A DNA stretch of 64,000 bases, taken from assembly GCA_964030785.1 (NCBI GenBank), contig OZ034976.1, positions 1,860,001 through 1,924,000 on the forward strand. Reading direction: 5' to 3'. Source of the stretch: Siderastrea siderea. Taxonomy: Eukaryota; Cnidaria; Anthozoa; Scleractinia; Rhizangiidae. The notes below the pieces were generated by a model that saw only the letters and a list, made by a program, of their open reading frames with translations, ran no database searches and was not told the DNA's origin. The position numbers and the translations under genes were made by a program. Below are positions 10,727 through 18,304 of this stretch, in pieces (positions within the stretch are counted from its first letter, which is position 1; each line of letters begins with the position of its first letter).

Positions 10727-11269
10727 ATGGTTAAATCAAGAAAGCCCTTGGGCTGTCTAGCCAGCAACATGAATGTGAGTGGGCCAGAGTACTTGAGGAG
10801 GAGAGCAGGACGGGAGCGAACGGCAGTGGAGCGGCAGACCCGAGCGATGTACGAGAGAGAGGAAGAAACCTGGCGCCCCTTGACCAGAGAGCGCGTGGCT
10901 GCTTTTTTCGAACTGTTTCTACGTTGCATGGTATGGACTGAGAATGGGGAGCGGGAGGGCAGCCCGCATCCAGAGATCGCACAAGCCTTGCTGGGCACCC
11001 TGGTCTGGAAGATAATTCCTTGGGTGGACCAGCACCGGGTGTGGTCCAACTGGGAGCGTCGGTGGCCCATGACTCTCGAACATTTCTATGAAATGGACAA
11101 CGACCTGTGTAATTATCTTCCTTCGGTGCATGCGGGCCGCCCATGGCAAAGGATTCGTTTGTATTTTGGTGACATGGCGAGGGTGCGGGAGCAGCGGCGG
11201 GAGGAGGAGCGGGAGAGGAGGCAACGGGCGATCCGGCTCAATCAAGTGCGACGTGTTTTGTTTTTGTAA
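10727..11269 (+). CDS. Hypothetical arginine-rich protein (180 aa)
   Basis: First gene at the left end of element A, about 77 bp downstream of a TATA-like box at 10641. The product is rich in Arg, Glu and Trp, with a helical charged N-terminal half (PEYLRRRAGRERTAVERQ), a central segment with several Trp residues (near residues 88-118) and a strongly charged C-terminal helix of alternating Arg and Glu (near 150-170). No recognised domain, signal peptide or membrane segment. An internal Met at codon 15 (10769) is an alternative start. Its position behind a copy of the divergent promoter suggests an early or regulatory role, but this is only context. The matching part of element B lies outside the window. 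Confidence 0.6.
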   Translation: MVKSRKPLGCLASNMNVSGPEYLRRRAGRERTAVERQTRAMYEREEETWRPLTRERVAAFFELFLRCMVWTENGEREGSPHPEIAQALLGTLVWKIIPWVDQHRVWSNWERRWPMTLEHFYEMDNDLCNYLPSVHAGRPWQRIRLYFGDMARVREQRREEERERRQRAIRLNQVRRVLFL

Positions 11270-11589
11270 ATAGACTTGAACATTTTTATTTGTTTTTATT
11301 GTGAGTCAAGGCTGCTGTGAGTCAAGAGACATTTATTTATGACCATAGTGCAAACTCAGTGTTGTCAGTTTTTTTTATTTTTTAATTAAAAAAGAGTTGA
11401 TGTTTTTTACAAATGGTGATTGGTCTTCTTTGCCACGCGGGTGGGGTGTTCCTATTTACAATTGGAAAAGCTATCTACAATTTTGAAAAAATAAAAAGTA
11501 AAAAAAATATGTACAATGGGAAAAAAAAATAAAAACTAAGAAATTGAAAAAGAAAGCTATGTACAATTCCAAAAGTAAAAACTAAAAAA
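11270..11589. other. AT-rich convergent intergenic region
   Basis: It lies between the 3' ends of two convergent genes. Long A/T runs include AATAAA-like strings on both strands, suitable for polyadenylation of both genes. No additional gene is seen. Confidence 0.5.
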
Positions 11590-12285
11590 TTACAAATGAA
11601 AGTCTTCCAGTTCCATGCGTAATTGATCAATGTTCTCGGGTAGACAGAAGGTGCGGTTGAACAAGGCTTGAATTTCGGCTCGGGTTTTCTCGTCCACATC
11701 CCGGGATCCCACAATAGCACTGCTTTGATGAAGGGTGGGCTTTTTAGGTCCCCAAGGAACAAATTGACTGCCAGTGACCAGGGTGGCGGCATTCTCGTTG
11801 ACTTGGTAGTAATGGTCCGAGCGGTACCATGATTGACTGGGTATGTCAAACAGGTAGACGGGTTTGCCTTGATCCATAGCCAATTGCACGGTCCAACCAG
11901 TGCCTCCTTTCACGCGTTTATGATCCGGTTCCAAGATGCCAAAGGCATAGATGGTATGGGCTTTTTTGGCCAATTGATAATTGCGTTGCAGCAATTGCAG
12001 GGTGTAAAAATGACTGGGCATTTTTTTGCCTAGTTTCTCCGCTGCCTGGTGAAGATGGGGGTTGGCCAGCATCAGGACTTCCACCGTAGAAGGGGTGATG
12101 AAAGTGGATCGAGGATGGTTCGGGGGGACCAGGACTTCTAGTTGCATCCCAAAGTGTTTGGCCTGTTCTTCCACGAGGGCATCCGTACCTTTGGCTCCCC
12201 CTGTGTAGACCACATGACCATGACCCACTTGCAGTTCCAAGGCACCGAGATCTTGTTCTCCGATCATGTTGATGTTGGGGGGCAT
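11590..12285 (-). CDS. SLOG-family nucleotide-binding protein
   Basis: 231 aa with a Rossmann-like SLOG/LOG signature: glycine loop TGGAKGTDALVEEQA (residues 28-42), an RN pair in LQRNYQLAKKAH (99-110), and a second glycine motif GGTGWTVQLA followed by a beta strand KPVYLFD (127-147). SLOG proteins bind nucleotides, nucleotide sugars or nucleotide-derived signals; prokaryotic relatives (YspA/DprA-like) act in signalling and defence systems. There is no signal peptide or membrane segment, so it is probably intracellular. It is translated from the strand opposite to the capsid genes, its ATG overlapping the last 22 bases of the upstream 74-aa gene. Family assignment rests on motifs; substrate unknown. 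Confidence 0.75.
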   Translation of the reverse strand: MPPNINMIGEQDLGALELQVGHGHVVYTGGAKGTDALVEEQAKHFGMQLEVLVPPNHPRSTFITPSTVEVLMLANPHLHQAAEKLGKKMPSHFYTLQLLQRNYQLAKKAHTIYAFGILEPDHKRVKGGTGWTVQLAMDQGKPVYLFDIPSQSWYRSDHYYQVNENAATLVTGSQFVPWGPKKPTLHQSSAIVGSRDVDEKTRAEIQALFNRTFCLPENIDQLRMELEDFHL

Positions 12286-12488
12286 TTAAATACGTAGCCG
12301 GTGTCTGGGCCTACAATAGCTAGAATCTCCGTGGGAGTCAACTCTAAGGCCAAACCGAAATCAATGACGTGGTGCTGTCGGCACTGTTTGAACGTGAATC
12401 CCGCTGCTAGACCTCGTTTGACCCGTTCAGCCAAATAGTCTTCGGTGGAAGCAAAGTCGTCTCGGTTGAGATCTTGGTAGTAGTCCAT
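12264..12488 (-). CDS. Small hypothetical protein upstream of the SLOG gene
   Basis: 74 aa. An acidic/aromatic N-terminus (DYYQDLNRDDFASTEDYLAE) is followed by a probable helix with LAAGFTFKQCRQHHVIDFG and a short C-terminal tail. No known family recognised. It is the first gene of a leftward two-gene unit that overlaps the SLOG gene by 22 bases in another frame, which suggests co-expression. A TATTTAAGG-like box lies about 35-45 bp upstream, near 12525-12535. The unit shares its upstream region with the rightward GRF zinc-finger gene. Confidence 0.6.
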   Translation of the reverse strand: MDYYQDLNRDDFASTEDYLAERVKRGLAAGFTFKQCRQHHVIDFGLALELTPTEILAIVGPDTGYVFKCPPTST

Positions 12489-12657
12489 CTACTTGGAATG
12501 ACGAGTCGGAGGACCCAGGGAGCTCCTTAAATAGGGATAATGGACCAATGGGAAGACAAGAGGACCTTAGTTGGAGAGGCAAAAGCTGACCAATGGGACG
12601 ATAACAAGTCCTTATTTGGATTGAATAAGCTGACCAATGACAGTCAAGGGTCTAAGG

Positions 12658-12664
12658 TATAAAA
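12658..12664 (+). promoter_or_regulatory. TATA box of the GRF zinc-finger gene
   Basis: GTATAAAAAGG lies 45 bp before the ATG at 12703. The open frame extends further upstream through this box, so the box decides the start. Confidence 0.7.
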
Positions 12665-12702
12665 AGGCATGGTCGGTAGGGGTGACATCAACCTTGAGTA
12701 CG

Positions 12703-13566
12703 ATGTCTGTCGATCGGAAGAGAAAATCAACCCATCCCCCAGAGGGGAAGAAGAAGAAGAAGAGCATTCAACATATGACGCCCGTGGACTGTGATCCTGT
12801 GGTGTGCGACGTGGTGGAAGACACCCGAGCTGCTGTGGAAGATATGATGAAAGAATTGAATGACATGGTGGAGCAATCACCCCCATCACCTCAATTCACC
12901 TTGACGACCGTGTATGATCCTCCCAGTTCAGTGGACACTATGGTATGTCCTTACCATGAGGTGCGTTTGGAGGCCCGAGAATCTCAAAAGGGATGGAAGT
13001 ATGTGAAATGTTCCATGCAACCGTGTTTGCTGTTTTGTGGTCAAGATCAAGTTCTGGAGTATATGAAAGCCGTGTATAGTCAACCTCATGTAGAAGTGTT
13101 GGACATGTGGGGTGGTTTACAATGCTTTTGCCGTGAACCCGCCACGCTTCAACAGAGTCATTCGACCCAGAACCCCGATCGCTTGTTTCTGACTTGTTCC
13201 AAGAAAACGTGTGGCTTCTTCCGATGGGCCGATCAACCCTTGGGTCCCAAGTACTGGACGTGGTTTCATGACAACCCTCCCAAAAAAGCCGACCAACAAG
13301 CTGAATCTCCCACCCGTGATGCTCAAGGATATCCCAAGAGGGGCTATGACATCCCTGGCCCTCCAGTCAGAAGGAAAGAGGACGTGGAACGAGAACGACC
13401 CCTGACAGATTATGAGAAACAATTGTTGCGAGAAATTCAAGAGCTCAAGAACCGTCAAGAAGTGATGGTAGCCCCGGCACCACCACCCCCCAAGTACAGT
13501 GACAGTGTGGAGAACTGGCAGAAAGGTCTAGAGACCATCAGTTACGGCCGTCTAGGTCTCTTTTAA
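12703..13566 (+). CDS. GRF-type zinc-finger protein
   Basis: 287 aa from the ATG downstream of a TATA box. The N-terminus has a Lys-rich nuclear-localisation-like stretch (near residues 5-22). Two zinc-binding modules follow: a first with CPYH, then KCSMQPC (near residues 83-107), and a canonical GRF finger CFCREPATL ... NPDRLFLTC ... CGFFRWAD (near 142-180). GRF fingers bind single-stranded nucleic acid in topoisomerases, NEIL3 and APE2. The C-terminal third is charged and probably coiled (EKQLLREIQELKNRQEV, near 244-260). It ends directly at the next ATG (TAAATG). A role in DNA replication or repair of the element is inferred. Confidence 0.75.
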   Translation: MSVDRKRKSTHPPEGKKKKKSIQHMTPVDCDPVVCDVVEDTRAAVEDMMKELNDMVEQSPPSPQFTLTTVYDPPSSVDTMVCPYHEVRLEARESQKGWKYVKCSMQPCLLFCGQDQVLEYMKAVYSQPHVEVLDMWGGLQCFCREPATLQQSHSTQNPDRLFLTCSKKTCGFFRWADQPLGPKYWTWFHDNPPKKADQQAESPTRDAQGYPKRGYDIPGPPVRRKEDVERERPLTDYEKQLLREIQELKNRQEVMVAPAPPPPKYSDSVENWQKGLETISYGRLGLF

Positions 13567-13965
13567 ATGAGAGAACGAATAAAATTTTTTATCAATGTCA
13601 CCATGGAGTCTGTGTGTGATGCGTGGGAGTCTGTCTTGTCCCTGGGGCAATGGCAATGTCATCAAACCCTTTGTCAAGTCTTATATGATCATCAACCCGG
13701 GTCCCAAATCCCCATACCCCGTTGTCCCGAGGACACGCATCCTCTCCACCTCTTTGAAGAAACCCATGTGGACTGCAACCTGTATCGATGGGTGGTGTTT
13801 GTCTTATGGTTAAAAGCTCACCCAGAGGCATGGCGATGGTATCGAATCATTCAAAAGGCGCATCCCCACACGGTCCCCACCATATCGACCTTATGGGGTG
13901 AATGCCAAAAAGTATGGCCCCTCGAAAGAGAACCCAACGCTGGAGTTCGTCGTCCTCATGGTTGA
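13567..13965 (+). CDS. Hypothetical Trp/His-rich protein (132 aa)
   Basis: The ATG abuts the stop of the preceding gene (TAAATG). A better initiation context (ACCATGG) occurs at 13603 and may be the real start, giving 120 aa. The product contains repeated Trp (DAWESVLSLGQWQCH; NLYRWVVFVLWLKAHPEAWRWY) and several Cys and His, and is probably a compact helical protein. No family recognised. Its last 64 bases overlap the integrase gene in another frame. Confidence 0.55.
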   Translation: MRERIKFFINVTMESVCDAWESVLSLGQWQCHQTLCQVLYDHQPGSQIPIPRCPEDTHPLHLFEETHVDCNLYRWVVFVLWLKAHPEAWRWYRIIQKAHPHTVPTISTLWGECQKVWPLEREPNAGVRRPHG

Positions 13966-15077
13966 AGAAAACCAAACGCCCTGTGTCGTCAACGAAGAAG
14001 AAGGCCAATGTCTCGCAACAATGGTTAAACCGTTACCATGATCCTCGTACCCCGGGGAGTTTAGGTGGGGTGCAACGATTTGCTAAAGCCCAGGGTCTCC
14101 CTTTGAAAAAAGCCCAACAGGTGTTGGAACAGGATGTGGGTTACACCTTGCATAAACCCCGACGTCGTCGTTTTGCTACCTTACCCGTGATCGTAGGGGG
14201 GTTGGATGATCAATGGGCCGCGGATTTAGTGGAAGTGCAACGTTTGGCCAAACATAATCGGGGTATACGCTACTTGTTGACCGTCGTGGATGTCTTGTCC
14301 AAGTACGCGTGGGTCGAACCGTTGAAAACCAAAACCGGCGTGGCCCTCGTGAAAGCCTTTGAGAAGATTGTGAGACAAGGAGGACGTCACCCGAATCGAT
14401 TGCAAACGGATCGAGGGAAAGAATTTTATAATCGGACCTTTCAACGATGGGTCGACGAGCAAGACATCAATCACTTTTCGACCGAAGGGGATGCCAAAGC
14501 CAGTGTGGTGGAACGATTTAACCGCACCTTGAAAGAACGGTTGTACCGTTATTTGACCGCGGCCAACACGTTGAAATTTGACGATGTCTTACCCGAGTTG
14601 GTGCAGGGGTATAATGCCACCCGTCATCGAAGTATTGGTATGCCCCCCGAAAACGTGACGTGGGACAACGAAGAAGCCGTGTGGAAACGATTGTATGCCA
14701 AACGATTGAAAGGCTACAAAAAACCCCAATTGAAGGTGGGGGATCATGTCCGACTCAATACGATTCATCGTACCTTTGAAAAAGGGTATTTACCGGGTTG
14801 GACCGAAGAAGTGTTTGTGGTGCATCGTGTGATCCCTGGCCCTGTACCCACGTATAAGATTCGCGAATGGGATGAGACCCCCGTCCAAGGTACGTTTTAT
14901 GAAGAGGATTTACAAAAAGTCCATGTGTCCGATGTGTTTCGGATTGAGAAGGTACTTAAGCGACAAAAAGGTCGTTGGTTGGTCAAGTGGAAAGGGTGGC
15001 CCGACAAGTACAATAGTTGGATTGCTCGTGGAGACGTGAAATCCCTTCAACCCCGCAAACGACGACGACGCCGCTAA
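13902..15077 (+). CDS. INT: Integrase (rve fold) with C-terminal chromodomain
   Basis: 391 aa. Arg/Lys/Ser-rich N-terminus, then a zinc-less integrase N-domain, then the catalytic core with D108 (QWAADLVEV), D170 (LQTDRGKEFYN) and E204 (SVVERFNRTLKERL), the D,D,E triad of retroviral-type integrases. The last ~60 residues form a chromodomain (VFRIEKVLKRQKGRWLVKWKGWPDKYNSWI region, near 342-373), which in Polintons and Metaviridae targets integration to modified histones. It ends in an Arg tract. The enzyme would cut the TIR ends and create the 6-bp duplication seen at 8968 and 31003. Complete and apparently intact. Confidence 0.95.
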   Translation: MPKSMAPRKRTQRWSSSSSWLKKTKRPVSSTKKKANVSQQWLNRYHDPRTPGSLGGVQRFAKAQGLPLKKAQQVLEQDVGYTLHKPRRRRFATLPVIVGGLDDQWAADLVEVQRLAKHNRGIRYLLTVVDVLSKYAWVEPLKTKTGVALVKAFEKIVRQGGRHPNRLQTDRGKEFYNRTFQRWVDEQDINHFSTEGDAKASVVERFNRTLKERLYRYLTAANTLKFDDVLPELVQGYNATRHRSIGMPPENVTWDNEEAVWKRLYAKRLKGYKKPQLKVGDHVRLNTIHRTFEKGYLPGWTEEVFVVHRVIPGPVPTYKIREWDETPVQGTFYEEDLQKVHVSDVFRIEKVLKRQKGRWLVKWKGWPDKYNSWIARGDVKSLQPRKRRRRR

Positions 15078-15081
15078 AACA

Positions 15082-16122
15082 ATGACGTTGGTGCCCAACT
15101 CTTCGTTTTACGTGACGTTGATGAGTCATGCGAGTACCAAAGAGTTTCCTGGGAACAAGAGTCATCATTTCAGAAACCGATTGCCTAAACCCATCCGATT
15201 TGTGGGACGAGGATGGATGGTGGGTATGGTGAGTTTATCCTTACCCACCATTCCCGTGATAGCGGAAGAAGGAGGCGTGGGTGATTCCCATCCTCTGTTG
15301 TACGTACGATGGCACGAACGGGTGTATGCCCAAGACGATCAAGGCAACGATCGATGGTGGCATCAACGTCGCGAACTCACTGTCTACGGGCGAGATATGA
15401 GAAAGGAATTGGCCTCGTCGACGGGATCGCACTTTTTTCATCAATTGGTGTACCGTTACGAGCAAAGCCGTGCCAAACAAACCGAACCCAAAAACAAATG
15501 GGCCGAGGACAATGGCGTCAAATTATACCCGACCTTTGAATGGACCTCCGAAGGGGATTTGGTGTTGAATACCACCAATGTGGATTACACACGACAAGTA
15601 GCACACGTGTCATGGGGCAGATCCTTGGCGCTGAGAATGGGATGGATTGAACAAGTGTCCCCCGGCCAGTATCGATTGGGTCCGAATCTCTTGCAAGAAT
15701 TTCATTCGGACTCCATTCCCACCCCGACCGATATCCGCGATGCCGCCAACAACCCCATCTTTTGGAAAGTGGAGGGGGATTATCTGAAATTGAGTATGAC
15801 GTGTAATTGGCGGTTTGTGAATGTGAACCAGACCTTTCGTCCCTCGTTGGAATTTCTCTCCACGCGTCCTTTGCACGTGTATTGTGATGTAGGGACCAGC
15901 AGCATGGTAGGGGGTCGTATCACCGATCTCTTAAGAGAAATCAAGTACCAGCCACAAAACACCACCCACTTTGAACCTCGACATATTCAATATATCCCAG
16001 TACGCAACGAAGTGGTGGAAATCGTCGAAACCCAGATGGCCGAAACTAATGGGGATCTGGTGAAATTTGGTGAAGGCCATGCCCTCCTGACCCTCCACTT
16101 TAAAAGGGAAGTGGTGGTGTGA
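15082..16122 (+). CDS. Putative minor structural protein, paralogue 1
   Basis: 346 aa, starting 5 bp after the integrase stop. N-terminal signature FYVTLMSHASTKEFPGN ... RLPKPI ... GWMVGMVSLSLP (residues 9-55), and a conserved C-terminal half with LHVYCDVG, TDLLREIKYQ, RHIQYIPVRNEVVEI and KFGEGHALLTLHF. The protein starting at 16137 has the same layout, so the two are tandem paralogues. Predicted mainly beta. Similar N-terminal motifs occur in Polinton-linked proteins of invertebrates. A penton, vertex or fibre role is plausible but not shown. The proteins in element B are nearly identical. Confidence 0.75.
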   Translation: MTLVPNSSFYVTLMSHASTKEFPGNKSHHFRNRLPKPIRFVGRGWMVGMVSLSLPTIPVIAEEGGVGDSHPLLYVRWHERVYAQDDQGNDRWWHQRRELTVYGRDMRKELASSTGSHFFHQLVYRYEQSRAKQTEPKNKWAEDNGVKLYPTFEWTSEGDLVLNTTNVDYTRQVAHVSWGRSLALRMGWIEQVSPGQYRLGPNLLQEFHSDSIPTPTDIRDAANNPIFWKVEGDYLKLSMTCNWRFVNVNQTFRPSLEFLSTRPLHVYCDVGTSSMVGGRITDLLREIKYQPQNTTHFEPRHIQYIPVRNEVVEIVETQMAETNGDLVKFGEGHALLTLHFKREVVV

Positions 16123-16136
16123 AGAACAAAGACAAC

Positions 16137-17186
16137 ATGTCGTTCTACGTGACGTTACCCAGTCATGCCAACCGACGTGAATTTCCCAACAACCATCCTA
16201 ATTCCTTCAAGATTCGTTTACCTCAACCGTTACAGCTCACGGGAGGTGGTTGGCAAGTGGGGTTGAGTGCCATTTCCTTACCGGATGCTCGAGTCAATTT
16301 GTATGAGTTGGTGAAGAAAAATGGGTACGTCATGGGGGTGTCCTGGGGCCAAACGTATCCCAAACCGGGTGCAAAAGACGAGGAAATGACCTCGCGAGTA
16401 GACACCGCGCGAAGCATCATCAATGACGTGAAAGATTTGGATTGGGTGGTGGATGGCGTGAGTTTCATGAAAGCCATCATTGCTCACTTGGAACAACAAC
16501 GTATGGAAATGGCCATTCAAGGGGGTCGGTTTACCAATGATCAAGGCAAACACACCTACGTCAAGTTCAAGTGGGAAGGCGAGGATCTGCTCATCGACAA
16601 CACCAATATCTGCCATTGCGGCACCGACACGCCAGCCCTGACCATCTACACCAAGTTAGCGCTCAAGATGGGATGGTTACGTAAAATTGACAGTGTATTG
16701 ATGTTGGGACCCAACTTACAACAAGAATTCATGGGGGATCAAATCCCCAACATGACAAAACCCGCTGACAATGATTGGAACGATGTCACCGACGGTCAGG
16801 GGAACGCGGTCTTTTGGACGGTGCGTTCTATTTTACCGGATTATTTACAATTGAGTATGAGTTGTGGGTGGCGTTTCACCAACTTGAATGTGGCGTTTCG
16901 TTCCGTGGTGGGTGAACCCACACGATCGTTGCACGTGTACTCCGACGTGGCAGGCAGCACGGTGGTGGGCAATCGCGTGACTGATTTGTTACGTGAAATC
17001 CAGTACAAGCGTGAAGCACGCGGCAACCTGTATTTTGAACCGTTGCACATTCAATACATGTCTCTTCGTAACGAGGTGGTGGAAATGATTCACGTTGAAG
17101 TGGCTGAAACCATTGGTAGAGGAGGAGACTTGGTCAAGTTTGGTGAAGGTCATACCATTGTCACGTTACACTTCAAAAAGACATAA
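16137..17186 (+). CDS. Putative minor structural protein, paralogue 2
   Basis: 349 aa from the ATG giving MSFYVTLPSHANRREFPNN, the start used by the element B copy. A longer in-frame extension to 16119 lacks an ATG. Shares with paralogue 1 the FYVTL-SHA N-motif, GGGWQVGLSAISLP (residues ~37-50), LHVYSDVAGS, TDLLREIQYK, PLHIQYMSLRNEVVEM and VKFGEGHTIVTLHF. It has a longer middle with Cys pairs (NICHCGTD). The tandem arrangement suggests two related subunits of one capsid vertex or a heteromer. Mainly beta, no membrane segment. Confidence 0.75.
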   Translation: MSFYVTLPSHANRREFPNNHPNSFKIRLPQPLQLTGGGWQVGLSAISLPDARVNLYELVKKNGYVMGVSWGQTYPKPGAKDEEMTSRVDTARSIINDVKDLDWVVDGVSFMKAIIAHLEQQRMEMAIQGGRFTNDQGKHTYVKFKWEGEDLLIDNTNICHCGTDTPALTIYTKLALKMGWLRKIDSVLMLGPNLQQEFMGDQIPNMTKPADNDWNDVTDGQGNAVFWTVRSILPDYLQLSMSCGWRFTNLNVAFRSVVGEPTRSLHVYSDVAGSTVVGNRVTDLLREIQYKREARGNLYFEPLHIQYMSLRNEVVEMIHVEVAETIGRGGDLVKFGEGHTIVTLHFKKT

Positions 17187-17219
17187 AAAAGAGAGACGAG
17201 AAGGGAACCCAAATCAATC

Positions 17220-17456
17220 ATGCCTCCGAAACGACGACGACGACGACGACGACGCCGACCACAGCGTCCACAAGCGGGGGAAGGGGTCAACGCGGTGATT
17301 GCCGGGATTCCTAAGGCCGCTTGGTCCATCACCAAAGGGGTAGAAAAGTTAGCCAAAAAGAATTACCTAAGATCAACGAAGAAACGTATGGAAGAAATGC
17401 GAAGTGGGAAACGCAAACGGTGGGCGGGGGAATCGTTTACGTGCAACGTCATGTGA
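17220..17456 (+). CDS. Small Arg-rich protein (78 aa), only in element A
   Basis: MPPK is followed by a run of nine Arg and a PQRPQ stretch, then a helical segment (GVNAVIAGIPKAAWSITKGVEKLAKKNY) and a basic tail. It resembles the other small core-like proteins of the element but has PQRPQAGEG instead of the QRGG motif. Probably DNA-binding or capsid-internal. In element B the corresponding gap (61266-61295) is too short to hold it, so the gene is absent there. The Arg tract is encoded by repeated CGA triplets, a possible slippage product. Confidence 0.55.
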   Translation: MPPKRRRRRRRRRPQRPQAGEGVNAVIAGIPKAAWSITKGVEKLAKKNYLRSTKKRMEEMRSGKRKRWAGESFTCNVM

Positions 17457-17457
17457 G

Positions 17458-17465
17458 TATAAAAA
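17458..17465 (+). promoter_or_regulatory. TATA box before the 61-aa core-like gene
   Basis: TATAAAAA overlaps the end of the preceding gene and lies about 31 bp before the ATG at 17496, so the leader would be very short. Same form as the boxes at 12658 and 17685. Confidence 0.55.
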
Positions 17466-17495
17466 GAAAACAAGGGTTGTGAAAAACAAACAAAG

Positions 17496-17681
17496 ATGCC
17501 CAAGACAAGAGTGCGTCGAAGGAGACGAAGAAGGCAACGAGGGGGTCTCTTGCCCCTGGCAGCCCTCATTCCAGCCTTGATCGCTGGAGGAAAAGCTGTG
17601 GCGTTGGGTGCCGCAAGTGGTGCCGCGAGTTACGGGGCTAAAAAAGGGTTGGAAGCCGCTTTTCGGAAAAAACGACGATGA
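17496..17681 (+). CDS. Small core-like protein with Arg tract and QRGG motif (61 aa)
   Basis: Arg-rich N-terminus, then RQRGGLLPLAALIPALIAGG, then an Ala/Gly-rich hydrophobic or amphipathic segment (residues ~18-47) and a basic end. The layout (basic peptide, double-Gly site, amphipathic helix) recalls adenovirus precursor core and membrane-lytic proteins that are cut after Gly-Gly by the viral protease. The element encodes such a protease at 19705. The element B orthologue at 61077-61265 keeps QRGGLLPLAAL exactly. Maturation by cleavage is inferred. Confidence 0.65.
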   Translation: MPKTRVRRRRRRRQRGGLLPLAALIPALIAGGKAVALGAASGAASYGAKKGLEAAFRKKRR

Positions 17682-17684
17682 CGG

Positions 17685-17692
17685 TATAAAAA
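17685..17692 (+). promoter_or_regulatory. TATA box before the 108-aa gene
   Basis: GGTATAAAAAGGGG, 54-61 bp upstream of the ATG at 17746. Element B keeps an equivalent minus-strand box at 61062-61069 before its orthologue. Confidence 0.65.
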
Positions 17693-17745
17693 GGGGAGTC
17701 CCATGAAGCCCAAACAAAACGTTTATCCCTGGTGAAGAAGGCACC

Positions 17746-18072
17746 ATGCGTGGGGGAAGTTTGACACGATTTCGAACCGACGAGTGGTATGATCAACAAG
17801 GCAAAGGAGTGATGACGGATCTGATGCGTGGGGGGTTGCAAGGTCTTATAAGGACGCGAAATCCTTTAAAATTGCCTAGTAATATCAAGAGAGGCTTGGA
17901 AACGGGTTTGACACGAGGTATCAAACGCAAAGCCGAAGACGTCCTTAAAAAGGAAATCACCAAACAAGCCAAGAAAGCGTTGAGTCATAAGAACGTGAAA
18001 GACGCCGTGCGTGTAGCCACTGCCTTATTTCCCAAACAAACCAAACGTGCACGTGATATTTTGGGAGTCTAA
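17746..18072 (+). CDS. Basic protein with MRGG motifs (108 aa)
   Basis: Starts MRGGSLTRF and contains a second MRGGLQGL (residues ~27-34). Both fit the adenain consensus (M/I/L)-x-G-G-x. The rest is a Lys/Arg-rich helical protein (ITKQAKKAL, DAVRVATALFPKQTKRARDILGV). Probably a capsid-internal or DNA-condensing protein processed by the element's protease. The stop overlaps the next start (TAATG at 18070-18074). The element B orthologue at 60680-61006 is the same length with both motifs kept (MRGGS, MRGGF). Confidence 0.7.
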   Translation: MRGGSLTRFRTDEWYDQQGKGVMTDLMRGGLQGLIRTRNPLKLPSNIKRGLETGLTRGIKRKAEDVLKKEITKQAKKALSHKNVKDAVRVATALFPKQTKRARDILGV

Positions 18073-18302
18073 TGGAACCCGTGCATTCACGACCTCGACG
18101 GATTCGTAGTAATCGAGGGTTGTCTCAATGGGGTGGACTGTATCCGTTTTGGAAACTCATGCGACGACGACAACGTGGTGGATGGTTAAGTCCCGAGGTC
18201 ATGAGAGTCCCCGGGTTTGATTTGAAACAACGTTTAGCACGACGACGACGACGCTATAAAAACCCCTCACGACGACGACGGGGTACCACTCGACGACGTT
18301 AA
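18072..18302 (+). CDS. Small Arg-rich protein with QRGGW motif (76 aa)
   Basis: The ATG overlaps the preceding stop (TAATG). Sequence: SRPRRIRSNRGLSQWGGLYPFW, then MRRRQRGGWLSPEVMRVPGF (residues ~34-53), then a very basic C-terminus of Arg clusters encoded by CGA repeats. Probably a core/DNA-binding protein. QRGGW is shared with other small proteins of the element and kept in element B (60453-60680). It ends 2 bp before the major capsid ATG, so it is probably a late gene. Confidence 0.65.
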   Translation: MEPVHSRPRRIRSNRGLSQWGGLYPFWKLMRRRQRGGWLSPEVMRVPGFDLKQRLARRRRRYKNPSRRRRGTTRRR

Positions 18303-18304
18303 AC

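Noticed and set aside
12637..12702. Longer N-terminus for the GRF zinc-finger protein
   Set aside because: The upstream extension runs through the TATA box at 12658, so it cannot be in the transcript driven by that box.
16278..16616. Antisense frame in the second FYVTL gene
   Set aside because: Mirror of the real gene with no independent signal; the B counterpart (61866-62150) is shorter and not conserved as a protein.
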